Source of the DNA: Variovorax davisae
Lineage (GTDB): Bacteria > Pseudomonadota > Gammaproteobacteria > Burkholderiales > Burkholderiaceae_C
Length of the DNA stretch: 64,000 nucleotides
Assembly (NCBI RefSeq): GCF_030316845.1
Contig: NZ_JASZYS010000007.1
Location: 248,001 to 312,000, forward strand
Reading direction: 5' to 3'
In this document: positions 50,235 to 60,807 of the stretch, piece after piece
How positions within the stretch are numbered: position 1 is the stretch's first letter
Layout of the letters: each line of letters starts with the position of its first letter
The notes under the pieces: generated by a model
What the model was told of the DNA's origin: nothing
Databases searched by the model: none
What the model saw: the letters and a program-made list of their open reading frames with translations, nothing else
Position numbers and translations under genes: made by a program

Positions 50235-53117
50235 ATGAGCGATTCCTCGTCGACGGGTTCTTCCGTCTACAGCGCCTACCAAGGCAACACCTACCTCTTC
50301 GGCGGCAATGCGCCCTATGTCGAAGAGATGTACGAAAACTACCTCTCCAATCCCGGCAGCGTGCCCGACAACTGGCGCTCGTACTTCGACGCGCTCCAGA
50401 ACGTGCCCGCCACCGACGGCAGCAATGCCAAGGACGTGCCCCACCTGCCGGTGGTCAACGCCTTCGCCGAGCGTGCCAAGCAGGGCACCACCAAGGTGGT
50501 GGTGGCCAGCGGCGCCGACTCGGAGCTCGGCCGCAAGCGCACCGCGGTCCAGCAGCTGATCGCCGCCTACCGCAACGTCGGCGCCCGCTGGGCCGACCTC
50601 GACCCGCTCAAGCGCACCGAGCGTCCCGCCATTCCCGAGCTCGAGCCTTCGTTCTACGGCTTCGCCGATGCCGACCTCGAAACGGTCTTCAACACCAGCA
50701 ACACCTTCTTCGGCAAGGAGACGATGTCGCTGCGCGACCTGCTGAACGCACTGCGCGAGACCTACTGCGGCACCATCGGCGCCGAGTACATGTACATGAC
50801 CGACCAGGGCCAGAAGCGCTGGTGGCAGCAGAAGCTCGAAAGCGCCCGCACCAACCCGCAGCTGGGCGCCGAGCAGAAGAAGCGCGTGCTGGAGCGGCTC
50901 ACGGCCGCCGAAGGCCTCGAGCGCTTCCTGCACACCAAGTACGTCGGCCAGAAGCGCTTCTCGCTCGAAGGCGGCGAGAGCTTCATCGTCGCGATGGACG
51001 AGCTGATCAACCAGGCCGGCATCAAGGGCGTGCAGGAGATCGTGATCGGCATGGCCCACCGCGGCCGCCTCAACGTGCTGGTCAATTCGCTCGGCAAGCT
51101 GCCGGCCGACCTGTTCGCCGAGTTCGACCACACGGCCCCCGAAGACCTGCCCAGCGGCGACGTCAAGTACCACCAGGGCTTCAGCTCCGACGTGACCACG
51201 GGCGGCGGCCCGGTCCACCTGAGCCTGGCTTTCAACCCCTCGCACCTCGAGATCGTGAACCCGGTGGTCGAAGGTTCGGTGCGCGCGCGCATGGACCGCC
51301 GCGCCGACCCGCTCGGCAAGCAGGTGCTGCCGGTGATCGTGCACGGCGACGCCGCCTTCGCAGGCCAGGGCGTGGTGATGGAAACGCTGGCGCTGGCCGA
51401 AACCCGCGGCTACTCCACGGGCGGCACGGTCCACATCGTGATCAACAACCAGATCGGCTTCACCACCAGCGACCCGCGCGACAGCCGCTCGACGCTGTAT
51501 TGCACCGACATCGTCAAGATGATCGAGGCGCCGGTGCTGCACGTGAACGGCGACGACCCCGAAGCCGTGGTGCTGGCCACCCAGCTCGCCCTCGAGTTCC
51601 GCATGGAATTCCAGAAGGACGTGGTGGTCGACATCATCTGCTTCCGCAAGCTCGGCCACAACGAGCAGGACACGCCGGCGCTGACCCAGCCGCTGATGTA
51701 CAAGAAGATCGCGCAGCATCCCGGCACGCGCAAGCTGTACGCCGACAAGCTGGCGGCCCAGGGCCTGGGCGCCACGCTCGGCGACGACATGGTCAAGGCC
51801 CAGCGCGCCGCCTTCGACGCCGGCAAGAACACCTCCGACCCGGTGCTGACCAACTTCAAGAGCAAGTACGCGGTCGACTGGAGCCCCTTCCTCAACAAGA
51901 AGTGGACCGACGCCGGCGACACCGCGATCCCGACCGCCGAATGGAAGCGGCTGGCCGAGCGCATCACGAAGGCACCCGAAGGCTTCACGGTGCATCCGCT
52001 GGTCAAGAAGGTGCTCGACGACCGCGCCGCGATGGGTCGCGGCGACGTCAACGTCGACTGGGGCATGGGCGAGCACATGGCCTTCGCCTCGCTGGTGGCG
52101 AGCGGCTACCCGGTGCGCCTCTCGGGCGAGGACAGCGGGCGCGGCACTTTCACGCACCGCCATGCCGTGCTGCACGACCAGAACCGCGAGAAGTTCGATG
52201 AAGGCACCTACGTGCCGCTGCAGAACGTGGCCGACAACCAGGCGCCGTTCGTCGTCATCGACTCGATCCTGTCGGAAGAGGCGGTGCTGGCCTTCGAGTA
52301 CGGCTACGCTTCGAACGACCCCAACACGCTGGTGATCTGGGAAGCGCAGTTCGGCGACTTCGTCAACGGCGCGCAGGTCGTGATCGACCAGTTCATCGCC
52401 TCGGGCGAGGTCAAGTGGGGCCGCGTCAACGGCATCACGCTGATGCTGCCGCACGGCTACGAAGGCCAGGGCCCGGAGCACAGCTCGGCGCGCCTCGAGC
52501 GCTTCATGCAGCTGGCGGCCGACACCAACATGCAGGTGGTGCAGCCGACCACGGCGAGCCAGATCTTCCACGTGCTGCGCCGCCAGATGGTGCGCAACCT
52601 GCGCAAGCCGCTGATCATCATGACGCCGAAGTCGCTGCTGCGGAACAAGGACGCGACCTCGCCGCTGTCCGAGTTCACCAAGGGCGCCTTCCAGACCGTC
52701 ATTCCCGACAGCAAGGACCTGAAGGCCGAGAAGGTCAAGCGCGTGATCGCCTGCTCGGGCAAGGTCTACTACGACCTGGCCAAGAAGCGCGAGGAGAAGG
52801 GCGCCGACGACGTGGCGATCATCCGCGTCGAGCAGCTCTATCCGTTCCCGCACAAGGCCTTCGCCACCGAGCTGAAGAAGTACCCGAACCTGGTGGACGT
52901 GGTCTGGTCGCAGGACGAGCCGCAGAACCAGGGCGCCTGGTTCTTCGTGCAGCACTACATCCACGAGAACATGCAGGAAGGCCAGAAGCTCGGCTACTCC
53001 GGCCGTGCCGCCTCGGCATCGCCGGCGGTCGGCTACTCGCACCTGCACCAGGAACAGCAGAAGGCGCTGGTCGACGGCGCGTTCGGCAAGCTCAAAGGCT
53101 TCGTGCTGACCAAGTAA
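50235..53117 (+). CDS. sucA: 2-oxoglutarate dehydrogenase E1 component
   Basis: SucA is the thiamin-diphosphate E1 of the 2-oxoglutarate dehydrogenase complex of the citric acid cycle. The 960-residue protein has the N-terminal E2-binding segment (NAPYVEEMYENYLSNPGSVPDNWRSYFDAL), RFSLEGGESFIVAMD, IGMAHRGRLNVL, the ThDP region HGDAAFAGQGVVMETLAL with NNQIGFTT, and the C-terminal LPHGYEGQGPEHSSARLERFMQL block. It opens the operon sucA-sucB-lpd-zapE. A hairpin follows it before sucB. Confidence 0.97.
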   Translation: MSDSSSTGSSVYSAYQGNTYLFGGNAPYVEEMYENYLSNPGSVPDNWRSYFDALQNVPATDGSNAKDVPHLPVVNAFAERAKQGTTKVVVASGADSELGRKRTAVQQLIAAYRNVGARWADLDPLKRTERPAIPELEPSFYGFADADLETVFNTSNTFFGKETMSLRDLLNALRETYCGTIGAEYMYMTDQGQKRWWQQKLESARTNPQLGAEQKKRVLERLTAAEGLERFLHTKYVGQKRFSLEGGESFIVAMDELINQAGIKGVQEIVIGMAHRGRLNVLVNSLGKLPADLFAEFDHTAPEDLPSGDVKYHQGFSSDVTTGGGPVHLSLAFNPSHLEIVNPVVEGSVRARMDRRADPLGKQVLPVIVHGDAAFAGQGVVMETLALAETRGYSTGGTVHIVINNQIGFTTSDPRDSRSTLYCTDIVKMIEAPVLHVNGDDPEAVVLATQLALEFRMEFQKDVVVDIICFRKLGHNEQDTPALTQPLMYKKIAQHPGTRKLYADKLAAQGLGATLGDDMVKAQRAAFDAGKNTSDPVLTNFKSKYAVDWSPFLNKKWTDAGDTAIPTAEWKRLAERITKAPEGFTVHPLVKKVLDDRAAMGRGDVNVDWGMGEHMAFASLVASGYPVRLSGEDSGRGTFTHRHAVLHDQNREKFDEGTYVPLQNVADNQAPFVVIDSILSEEAVLAFEYGYASNDPNTLVIWEAQFGDFVNGAQVVIDQFIASGEVKWGRVNGITLMLPHGYEGQGPEHSSARLERFMQLAADTNMQVVQPTTASQIFHVLRRQMVRNLRKPLIIMTPKSLLRNKDATSPLSEFTKGAFQTVIPDSKDLKAEKVKRVIACSGKVYYDLAKKREEKGADDVAIIRVEQLYPFPHKAFATELKKYPNLVDVVWSQDEPQNQGAWFFVQHYIHENMQEGQKLGYSGRAASASPAVGYSHLHQEQQKALVDGAFGKLKGFVLTK

Positions 53118-53123
53118 GAAAAA

Positions 53124-53142
53124 GGAGCGCCGAGGGCGCTCC
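53124..53142 (+). other. Perfect hairpin between sucA and sucB
   Basis: GGAGCGCC-GAG-GGCGCTCC forms an eight-pair stem with a three-base loop, seven bases after the sucA stop. No T-run follows, so it is probably not a terminator. It may protect the upstream mRNA from 3' exonucleases or partly attenuate, setting the E1:E2 ratio. This is an inference. Confidence 0.5.
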
Positions 53143-53180
53143 GACCCCATTCCAAAGAAACACGAAGCGAGCACATAGAA

Positions 53181-54461
53181 ATGTCCATCGTAGAAGTCAA
53201 GGTTCCCCAGTTGTCCGAGTCCGTGGCCGAAGCCACCATGCTGCAGTGGAAGAAGAAGGCCGGCGATGCCGTCGCCATCGATGAAATCCTGATCGAGATC
53301 GAGACCGACAAGGTCGTGCTCGAAGTGCCGGCCCCCGCGGCGGGCGTGCTGGCCGAGATCGTCCAGGGCGACGGCGCCACCGTGGTGGCCGAACAGTTGA
53401 TCGCCCGGATCGACACCGAAGGCAAGGCCGGCGCCGCCGCGCCTGCCGCTGCCGCACCGGCGGCCGCGCCGGCCGCAGCCGCCGCACCGGCTGCCGCCGC
53501 CGCCGCAGCCGCTGCCACCGGCGGCTCGAAGTCCGACGTCGCGATGCCGGCGGCCGCCAAGCTGCTGGCGGACAACAAGCTGGGCGTCGGCGACGTCGCC
53601 GGCACCGGCCGCGATGGCCGCGTCACCAAGGGCGACGTGCTCGGCGCCGTGGCGGCCGGCACCAGCGCGAAGGTGGCGGCACCCGTGCCCGTGCCGACCG
53701 GCGCGCCCAAGGCGGCGCTGCCGCAGGTCGCCGCGCCGACCCGCGCGCCCGACCTGGGCGACCGTCCGGAAGAACGCGTGCCGATGAGCCGCCTGCGCGC
53801 GCGCATTGCCGAGCGCCTGCTGCAATCGCAGTCGAGCAACGCCATCCTGACCACCTTCAATGAAGTCAACATGGCCCCGGTCATGGAGATGCGCAAGAAG
53901 TTCCAGGACGCGTTCACCAAGGAACACGGCGTCAAGATCGGCTTCATGAGCTTCTTCGTGAAGGCCGCGGTGCATGCGCTCAAGAAGTACCCGGTGATCA
54001 ACGCCTCGGTCGACGGCAACGACATCGTCTACCACGGCTACTTCGACATCGGCATCGCGGTCGGATCGCCGCGCGGCCTGGTGGTGCCGATCCTGCGCAA
54101 CGCCGACCAGATGAGCTTTGCCGACATCGAGAAGAAGATCGCCGAGTTCGGCCAGAAGGCCAAGGACGGCAAGCTGGGCATCGAAGAGATGACCGGCGGC
54201 ACGTTCTCGATCTCGAATGGCGGCACCTTCGGCTCGATGCTGTCGACCCCGATCATCAACCCGCCGCAGTCGGCCATCCTGGGCGTGCATGCGACCAAGG
54301 ATCGCGCGGTGGTCGAGAACGGCCAGGTCGTCGTTCGCCCGATGAACTACCTCGCGATGAGCTACGACCACCGCATCATCGACGGCCGCGAAGCCGTGCT
54401 GGGCCTGGTCGCCATGAAGGAAGCGCTCGAAGATCCGTCGCGTCTCCTGTTCGACATCTAA
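53181..54461 (+). CDS. sucB: Dihydrolipoamide succinyltransferase (2-oxoglutarate dehydrogenase E2)
   Basis: SucB is the E2 core of the 2-oxoglutarate dehydrogenase complex. The 426-residue chain has one lipoyl domain with Lys44 in [10 protein letters not shown], an Ala-rich linker, the E1/E3-binding domain ([14 protein letters not shown] through [11 protein letters not shown]), and the catalytic domain with the succinyltransferase pattern [10 protein letters not shown] and [13 protein letters not shown] (catalytic His and Asp). The KVV context of the lipoyl lysine fits SucB and differs from the KAS context of AceF. It is followed after 11 bases by its own E3 gene. Confidence 0.97.
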   Translation: MSIVEVKVPQLSESVAEATMLQWKKKAGDAVAIDEILIEIETDKVVLEVPAPAAGVLAEIVQGDGATVVAEQLIARIDTEGKAGAAAPAAAAPAAAPAAAAAPAAAAAAAAATGGSKSDVAMPAAAKLLADNKLGVGDVAGTGRDGRVTKGDVLGAVAAGTSAKVAAPVPVPTGAPKAALPQVAAPTRAPDLGDRPEERVPMSRLRARIAERLLQSQSSNAILTTFNEVNMAPVMEMRKKFQDAFTKEHGVKIGFMSFFVKAAVHALKKYPVINASVDGNDIVYHGYFDIGIAVGSPRGLVVPILRNADQMSFADIEKKIAEFGQKAKDGKLGIEEMTGGTFSISNGGTFGSMLSTPIINPPQSAILGVHATKDRAVVENGQVVVRPMNYLAMSYDHRIIDGREAVLGLVAMKEALEDPSRLLFDI

Positions 54462-54472
54462 GGAGCAATTGG

Positions 54473-55903
<1,431 letters not shown>

Positions 55904-55907
55904 GGTC

Positions 55908-57008
55908 GTGACTACCGTCAGGCAGGCGTACGACGCGGAGCTGGCGGCGCGGGGTTACCAAAGCGACCCCGCGCAGCTGCGCGCCGTGGAAGCCCTCGAC
56001 CGCTGCGCGCGCGAATGGGGCGAGTACAAGGCGCAGCGCTCGAACGCCTTCAAGAAGCTGATCAACCGGCCGGAGATCCCGCGCGGGGTCTACATGTACG
56101 GCGGCGTCGGGCGCGGCAAGAGCTTTCTGATGGATTGCTTCTACAACGCGGTCCCGCTCAGGCGCAAGACGCGGCTGCACTTCCACGAGTTCATGCGCGA
56201 GGTGCACCGCGAGCTGGCCGAGCTGCAGGGCACGGTCAACCCGCTGGACGAGCTGGGCCTGCGGATTTCCAAGCGCTACAAGCTGATCTGCTTCGACGAG
56301 TTCCATGTCGCCGACATCACCGATGCGATGATCCTGCACCGGCTGCTGGCGGCGTTGTTCGAGAACGGCGTGGGCTTCGTCACCACCTCCAACTTCAAGC
56401 CGGACGACCTGTACCCGGGCGGCCTGCACCGCGACCGGATCCTGCCCGCGATCGCGCTGCTCAACCAGCGGCTGGAGGTGCTCAGCGTCGACAACGGCAC
56501 CGACTACCGGCGCCGCACGCTGGAGCAGGTGCGGCTCTACCTGACGCCCAACGGCGCCGCGGCCGACAAGGAGATGCGCAAGGCCTTCGAGCGGCTGGCC
56601 GAGAGCGCCGACGAGAACCCGGTGCTGCACATCGAGTCGCGCGAGATCCATGCCCGGCGCAAGGCGGGGGGCGTGGTCTGGTTCGACTTCAAGACGCTGT
56701 GCGGCGGTCCGCGCTCGCAGAACGACTACCTCGAGATCGCGACCCAGTTCCACACGGTGCTGCTGTCCGACGTGCCGTACATGCCGGTGCGGATGGCCTC
56801 TGAAGCACGTCGTTTCACATGGCTGGTCGACGTGTTCTACGATCGGCGCGTGAAACTGATCATGTCCGCCGAGGTCCCGCCCGAGGCGTTGTATACCGAA
56901 GGGCCTCTGGCCCATGAATTTCCCCGCACGGTGTCGCGGCTCAACGAGATGCAGTCGACGGAGTTCCTGGCACTGGAGCGGCGCACCGTCGACACCCGCC
57001 TCACATGA
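55908..57008 (+). CDS. zapE: Cell division ATPase ZapE (AFG1-like)
   Basis: This 366-residue AAA+-like P-loop ATPase of the ZapE/AFG1 family acts with FtsZ at constriction in E. coli; AFG1 relatives act in membrane protein quality control. Walker A is GGVGRGKS at residues 65-72, Walker B is LICFDEFHV, sensor-like VTTSNFKPDDLYPGGLHRDRILP follows, and the C-terminus has FTWLVDVFYDRRVKLIMSA. The start is a GTG at 55908 with GAGG overlapping the previous stop. Its place at the end of the sucAB-lpd operon is common in Burkholderiales. It overlaps the next gene by ATGA. Confidence 0.93.
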   Translation: MTTVRQAYDAELAARGYQSDPAQLRAVEALDRCAREWGEYKAQRSNAFKKLINRPEIPRGVYMYGGVGRGKSFLMDCFYNAVPLRRKTRLHFHEFMREVHRELAELQGTVNPLDELGLRISKRYKLICFDEFHVADITDAMILHRLLAALFENGVGFVTTSNFKPDDLYPGGLHRDRILPAIALLNQRLEVLSVDNGTDYRRRTLEQVRLYLTPNGAAADKEMRKAFERLAESADENPVLHIESREIHARRKAGGVVWFDFKTLCGGPRSQNDYLEIATQFHTVLLSDVPYMPVRMASEARRFTWLVDVFYDRRVKLIMSAEVPPEALYTEGPLAHEFPRTVSRLNEMQSTEFLALERRTVDTRLT

Positions 57009-57685
57009 AGAACATCGTCCTTGCCTTGCTGTTGGGTCTTGCCGCGGCGCCGCTGTGGGCGCAGTCCAGCGCCACCGCCGGCGGCGCCGACCTCGACGCC
57101 GAGCGCGCCCGCCTGGCCGGGGAGCGCACGGCGATCAGTGCCCGCTACGACGCCGACCGGGCCGCCTGCTACAAGAAGTTCGCGGTCGAGGGCTGCCTGC
57201 AGGAAAGCCGGCAGCGCCGCCGCCTGGCCACCGACGACGTCAAGCGCCAGGAAGCGGAGATCAACGACCTGGAGCGCAAGCGCCGTGGCGCGGCGGCCCT
57301 CGACAAGCTCGACGAAAAGGGCAGCGCCGCGCGCGCCAAGGAAGACGATGCGAAGCGCGAGCAGTCGCTGAAGTCGCAGCAGGATCGCGAGCAGCGCGCC
57401 GCCGACCATGCGGCCGGCCGCACCCAGGCGGCCATCGAGGCGGCCGAGAAGCAGCGCCAGTTCGACGACAAGCAGCGTGCCCATGCCGAGGAGCAGGCGA
57501 AGGCGGCGCGCCGCCGCGCCGAAGCGCCGGCCGCGCGCCAGGCCTACGACGACAAGATGCAGAAGGCCGAGCAGCACCGCGCGGACAACCAGAAGCGAAA
57601 CGCCGACAAGACCAAGCCGCGTTCGGCCCCCTTGCCCGATCCGGGGACCTCGGCCGCCCCGGCCGCGACGCCTACTCGTCCTTAG
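57005..57685 (+). CDS. Secreted coiled-coil hypothetical protein
   Basis: I do not recognise a named family for this 226-residue protein. It has a signal peptide (LALLLGLAAAPLWA, cleavage near residue 19), then a long, highly charged helical region rich in Glu, Arg, Lys and Ala that should form a coiled coil. Two cysteines early on (RAACYKKFAVEGCLQES) could form a periplasmic disulfide. The C-terminus is basic and Pro/Ala-rich. The start overlaps zapE by ATGA, so co-expression is likely. Its 3' end overlaps the convergent PP2C gene by 14 bases. Confidence 0.72.
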   Translation: MKNIVLALLLGLAAAPLWAQSSATAGGADLDAERARLAGERTAISARYDADRAACYKKFAVEGCLQESRQRRRLATDDVKRQEAEINDLERKRRGAAALDKLDEKGSAARAKEDDAKREQSLKSQQDREQRAADHAAGRTQAAIEAAEKQRQFDDKQRAHAEEQAKAARRRAEAPAARQAYDDKMQKAEQHRADNQKRNADKTKPRSAPLPDPGTSAAPAATPTRP

Positions 57686-58442
57686 GCAGGTCTTCGAGCT
57701 TCACGACGACGATCGAGATGTTGTCGCCGCCGCCGCGGGCACGCCGGCGGGCCTCGGCGACCAGCAGCTCGACGGCTTCGCGCGGCGGCTTCTCGGCCAG
57801 CAGTTCGCCCATCTCGATCGGGCTGAAGTAGTGCCACAGCCCGTCGCTGCAGGCCATCAGCACGTCGCCGGTCTTCAGGCGCGGGATCAGGTGGACGTCG
57901 ACCGGGGGCGGGGTCGACTTCATGCCGAGGCAGCCGAGCAGGATGTTGCTCTGGGGATGGACGCTGGCCTCGTCCTCGTCGATCTCGCCGCGGTCCACCA
58001 GCACCTGCACGTAGGAGTGGTCCTTGGTGCGCTTGACCAGCCGGCCGTCGTGGAAGTGGTAGATGCGGGAGTCGCCGGCGTGGATCCAGGCGCAGTCGCC
58101 CTCCGGGTTCATGAGGAAGGCCGCCAGCGTGCTGTGCGGCTCCTGCTCGCTGGACACGGCCGTGAGCTTGATCACGGTGTGGGCGTCCTCGAGCAGCTGG
58201 CGCAGCATGCCGACCGGTTCGTCGCGCCCGGGCTTGTAGCGGGAGAACAGCTGGCGCGCGGTCAGCAGCACCTGGTCGGAGGCCTTGCGCCCGCCGCTGC
58301 GCCCGCCCATGCCGTCGGCCACGACCGCGAGCACGCAGCCCGGCACGCGGGGGTGGGTGTCGACCAGGACCTGGTCCTGCTGGTAGGGGCGGTCCCCCTT
58401 GTGGAGGCCGGTGGCGGCGGCGAGTCGAAAGCCTCGGGTCAT
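57672..58442 (-). CDS. PP2C-family serine/threonine protein phosphatase
   Basis: This 256-residue PPM/PP2C phosphatase has the metal-binding aspartates in place: YQQDQVLV near the N-terminus, VVADGMGGRSGG, AGDSRIYHF, ACSDGLWHY and GGGDNISIVVV, so it should be active with Mn or Mg ions. Bacterial members act opposite Hanks-type kinases, for example in type VI secretion or stress control; no kinase is adjacent. The ATG at 58442 gives a typical N-terminus. It is divergent from the DUF465 gene. Confidence 0.92.
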   Translation of the reverse strand: MTRGFRLAAATGLHKGDRPYQQDQVLVDTHPRVPGCVLAVVADGMGGRSGGRKASDQVLLTARQLFSRYKPGRDEPVGMLRQLLEDAHTVIKLTAVSSEQEPHSTLAAFLMNPEGDCAWIHAGDSRIYHFHDGRLVKRTKDHSYVQVLVDRGEIDEDEASVHPQSNILLGCLGMKSTPPPVDVHLIPRLKTGDVLMACSDGLWHYFSPIEMGELLAEKPPREAVELLVAEARRRARGGGDNISIVVVKLEDLPKDE

Positions 58443-58566
58443 GTGGCGCTGCTGCGCCGATGGCGCGGTTCTTGTTGTGAGGGTGCGAACGGGACGAAGA
58501 CGTATTATCGAGCGAACCCACGCGCCGGCCGGACCGTCGCGGCTTCGCTTTTTTGACTGCGCGCCC

Positions 58567-58770
58567 TTGGACTCCAATCTTCACTCATTTTCCCGCCAGC
58601 TGATCGAGCTGCGGATCGAGCATGCCGACCTCGATGCCACCATCGACCGGCTGGGCGACGTCGTGCCGCAGGACGAGCTGCTGCTGCGGCGCCTGAAGAA
58701 GAGGCGCCTGGCCCTGCGCGACCAGATCGCGCGCCTGGTCGACCTGCTCGACCCCCAAGAGCCCGCCTGA
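58567..58770 (+). CDS. DUF465 (YdcH-like) small protein
   Basis: This 67-residue, all-helical charged protein matches the YdcH/DUF465 pattern (FSRQLIELRIEHADLDATIDRL, then LLLRRLKKRRLALRDQIARLV), likely a helical hairpin. No ATG fits; the best start is a TTG at 58567, directly before the conserved part. The function is unknown. Its stop TGA shares one base with the ATG of the helicase gene, so the two are translationally coupled. Confidence 0.72.
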   Translation: MDSNLHSFSRQLIELRIEHADLDATIDRLGDVVPQDELLLRRLKKRRLALRDQIARLVDLLDPQEPA

Positions 58771-60791
58771 TGCCGCTCGAACAAGAAGTGCGCGAGGTCT
58801 TCGCGCAGGGCGGGGTGCTCTCGCATGCCGCCGACCAGTTCCGGGAGCGCGAAGGCCAGACCCAGATGGCGCTGGCCGTGGCGCGCACCATCGAGCACGG
58901 CGGCGTGCTGGTGGTCGAGGCCGGCACCGGCGTCGGCAAGACCTTTTCATACCTGGTGCCGGCGCTGCTGAGCGGCGAGCGGGTGCTGCTGTCGACCGCC
59001 ACCAAGACGCTGCAGGACCAGCTCTTCGGCCGCGATCTGCCGCGGCTGGTCACGGCGCTGGGCCTGCCGGTGCGCACCGCGCTGCTCAAGGGCCGGGCCA
59101 GCTACCTCTGCCTGCACCGGCTCGACCTCGCGCGCCACGACGCCTCGCTGCCGGAGCGCGGCTCGCTGCGCACGCTGGCCAAGATCGAGCAGTGGTCCAA
59201 GGCCACCCGCACCGGGGACCTGGCGGAGCTGCCGGGGCTCGACGAGCGCTCGCCGCTGATCCCGCTGGTCACCTCGACGCGCGACAACTGCCTCGGTGCG
59301 CAGTGTCCGCAGTTCAAGCCCTGCCATGTCAACCTGGCGCGGCGCGAGGCGATGGCGGCCGACGTGGTGGTCATCAACCACCATCTGTTCTTCGCCGATC
59401 TGGCGGTGCGTGAATCGGGCATGGCCGAACTGCTGCCCAGCGTGCGCGTGGTGGTGTTCGACGAGGCACACCAGCTCAACGAAACCGGCGTGCAGTTCCT
59501 CGGCGTCCAGCTCGGCACCGGGCAGGCGCTCGATTTCGCCCGCGACATGCTGGCCGCCGGGCTGCAGCAGGCGCGCGGCCTGGTCGACTGGCAGCAACTG
59601 GTGGCGGCGGTCGAGCGCGGCGCCCGCGACCTGCGGCTGGCGGTCGGCAAGCAGTGGCCCGGCGCCAAGCTGCGCTGGGCCGGCGCTGCGCCGGAAGGCA
59701 TTTCCGCGCCGGCCTGGCAGGAGGCGCTGGGCGCCTTGCAGCAGGCCTTCGCCGACGCGGCGCGGGGCCTGGACACGGTCAGCGAGCTGGCGCCCGATTT
59801 CGTCCGGCTGCACGATCGGGCGCAGCAGCTCGCGCAGCGCGCCGAGCGCTTCGCCGAGGACTGCGCGCCCGGATCGGTGCGCTGGGTCGACGTCGGTACG
59901 CAGCTGCGGCTGGTCGAATCGCCGCTCGACATCGCCGAGGCGGTGCGGTCCCGCGTGCTCAAGACCCGTGCGGCCGACGCCGACGAGGCCGAGGACGACG
60001 ACGACGCCCAAGGGCGGGCCTGGGTGTTCACCTCGGCGACCCTGGGCGACGACCCGAGGCTGCGCTGGTTCACCGAACCCTGCGGCCTGGAGGACGCCGA
60101 GGTGCTCCGGGTCCAGAGTCCCTTCGACTATGCCAGCCAGGCTGCGCTGTTCGTGCCGCGTGCCTTTCCGAAACCGAACGATCCGGCCCACAGCCAGCAG
60201 GTGGCGCTGCTGGCGGCACGCGGCGCCGCGGCCCTGGGCGGACGCACGCTGGTTCTCACGACCACACTGCGCGCGCTGCGCACCATCGGCGACGCGATGA
60301 AGGCGCAGTTCGAGCGCCTCGAGGCCGGGCAGCGGCCCGAGGTGCTGGTGCAGGGCGAGCTACCCAAGCGGGTGCTGATGGACCGCTTCCGCGAAGGGGC
60401 CAGCGAGGGGCGCGCGGGCTGCGTGCTGGTCGCGTCGGCCTCGTTCTGGGAGGGCTTCGATGCGCCGGGCGATGCGCTGCAGCTGGTGGTGATCGACAAG
60501 CTGCCGTTCCCGCCGCCCAACGACCCGCTGGTCGAGGCGCGCTCGCAGCGGCTCGAATCACAGGGTCGCAGCGCCTTCGGGGAGTATTCGTTGCCGGAGG
60601 CCGCGGTGTCGCTCAAGCAGGGCGCCGGGCGCCTGATACGGCGCGAATCCGACCAGGGCGTGCTGGTGATCTGCGACACCCGCCTGGTCGCGATGGGCTA
60701 CGGCAAGCGCCTGCTGGCCGCGCTGCCGCCGATGCGCAGAATCGAGGGCGAGGCCGAACTCGACGCCGAGCTCGCCGCGCTCAGGAAATGA
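58770..60791 (+). CDS. ATP-dependent DNA helicase, DinG/YoaA family
   Basis: This 673-residue XPD-like superfamily 2 helicase has Walker A AGTGVGKT at 51-58 and the DEAH box at 231-234. Four cysteines in the usual arrangement for a [4Fe-4S] cluster lie between them (Cys114, Cys174, Cys179, Cys185 in YLCLHRL and NCLGAQCPQFKPC). C-terminal motifs include FTSATL, ASASFWEGFDAPG and QGAGRLIRR. The family unwinds DNA with 5'-3' polarity and helps with replication blocks and R-loops. YoaA fits the architecture better than E. coli DinG, but this is uncertain. The cluster would come from the ISC system. Confidence 0.92.
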   Translation: MPLEQEVREVFAQGGVLSHAADQFREREGQTQMALAVARTIEHGGVLVVEAGTGVGKTFSYLVPALLSGERVLLSTATKTLQDQLFGRDLPRLVTALGLPVRTALLKGRASYLCLHRLDLARHDASLPERGSLRTLAKIEQWSKATRTGDLAELPGLDERSPLIPLVTSTRDNCLGAQCPQFKPCHVNLARREAMAADVVVINHHLFFADLAVRESGMAELLPSVRVVVFDEAHQLNETGVQFLGVQLGTGQALDFARDMLAAGLQQARGLVDWQQLVAAVERGARDLRLAVGKQWPGAKLRWAGAAPEGISAPAWQEALGALQQAFADAARGLDTVSELAPDFVRLHDRAQQLAQRAERFAEDCAPGSVRWVDVGTQLRLVESPLDIAEAVRSRVLKTRAADADEAEDDDDAQGRAWVFTSATLGDDPRLRWFTEPCGLEDAEVLRVQSPFDYASQAALFVPRAFPKPNDPAHSQQVALLAARGAAALGGRTLVLTTTLRALRTIGDAMKAQFERLEAGQRPEVLVQGELPKRVLMDRFREGASEGRAGCVLVASASFWEGFDAPGDALQLVVIDKLPFPPPNDPLVEARSQRLESQGRSAFGEYSLPEAAVSLKQGAGRLIRRESDQGVLVICDTRLVAMGYGKRLLAALPPMRRIEGEAELDAELAALRK

Positions 60792-60807
60792 CGAGCAGGT
60801 AGCCGGC

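Noticed and set aside
50190-54371. A 1393-codon open frame antisense to sucA and sucB
   Set aside because: It is the mirror of two unmistakable genes, is rich in Arg, His, Val, Leu and Ala with no domain pattern, and is explained by the lack of stop codons in GC-rich antisense frames.
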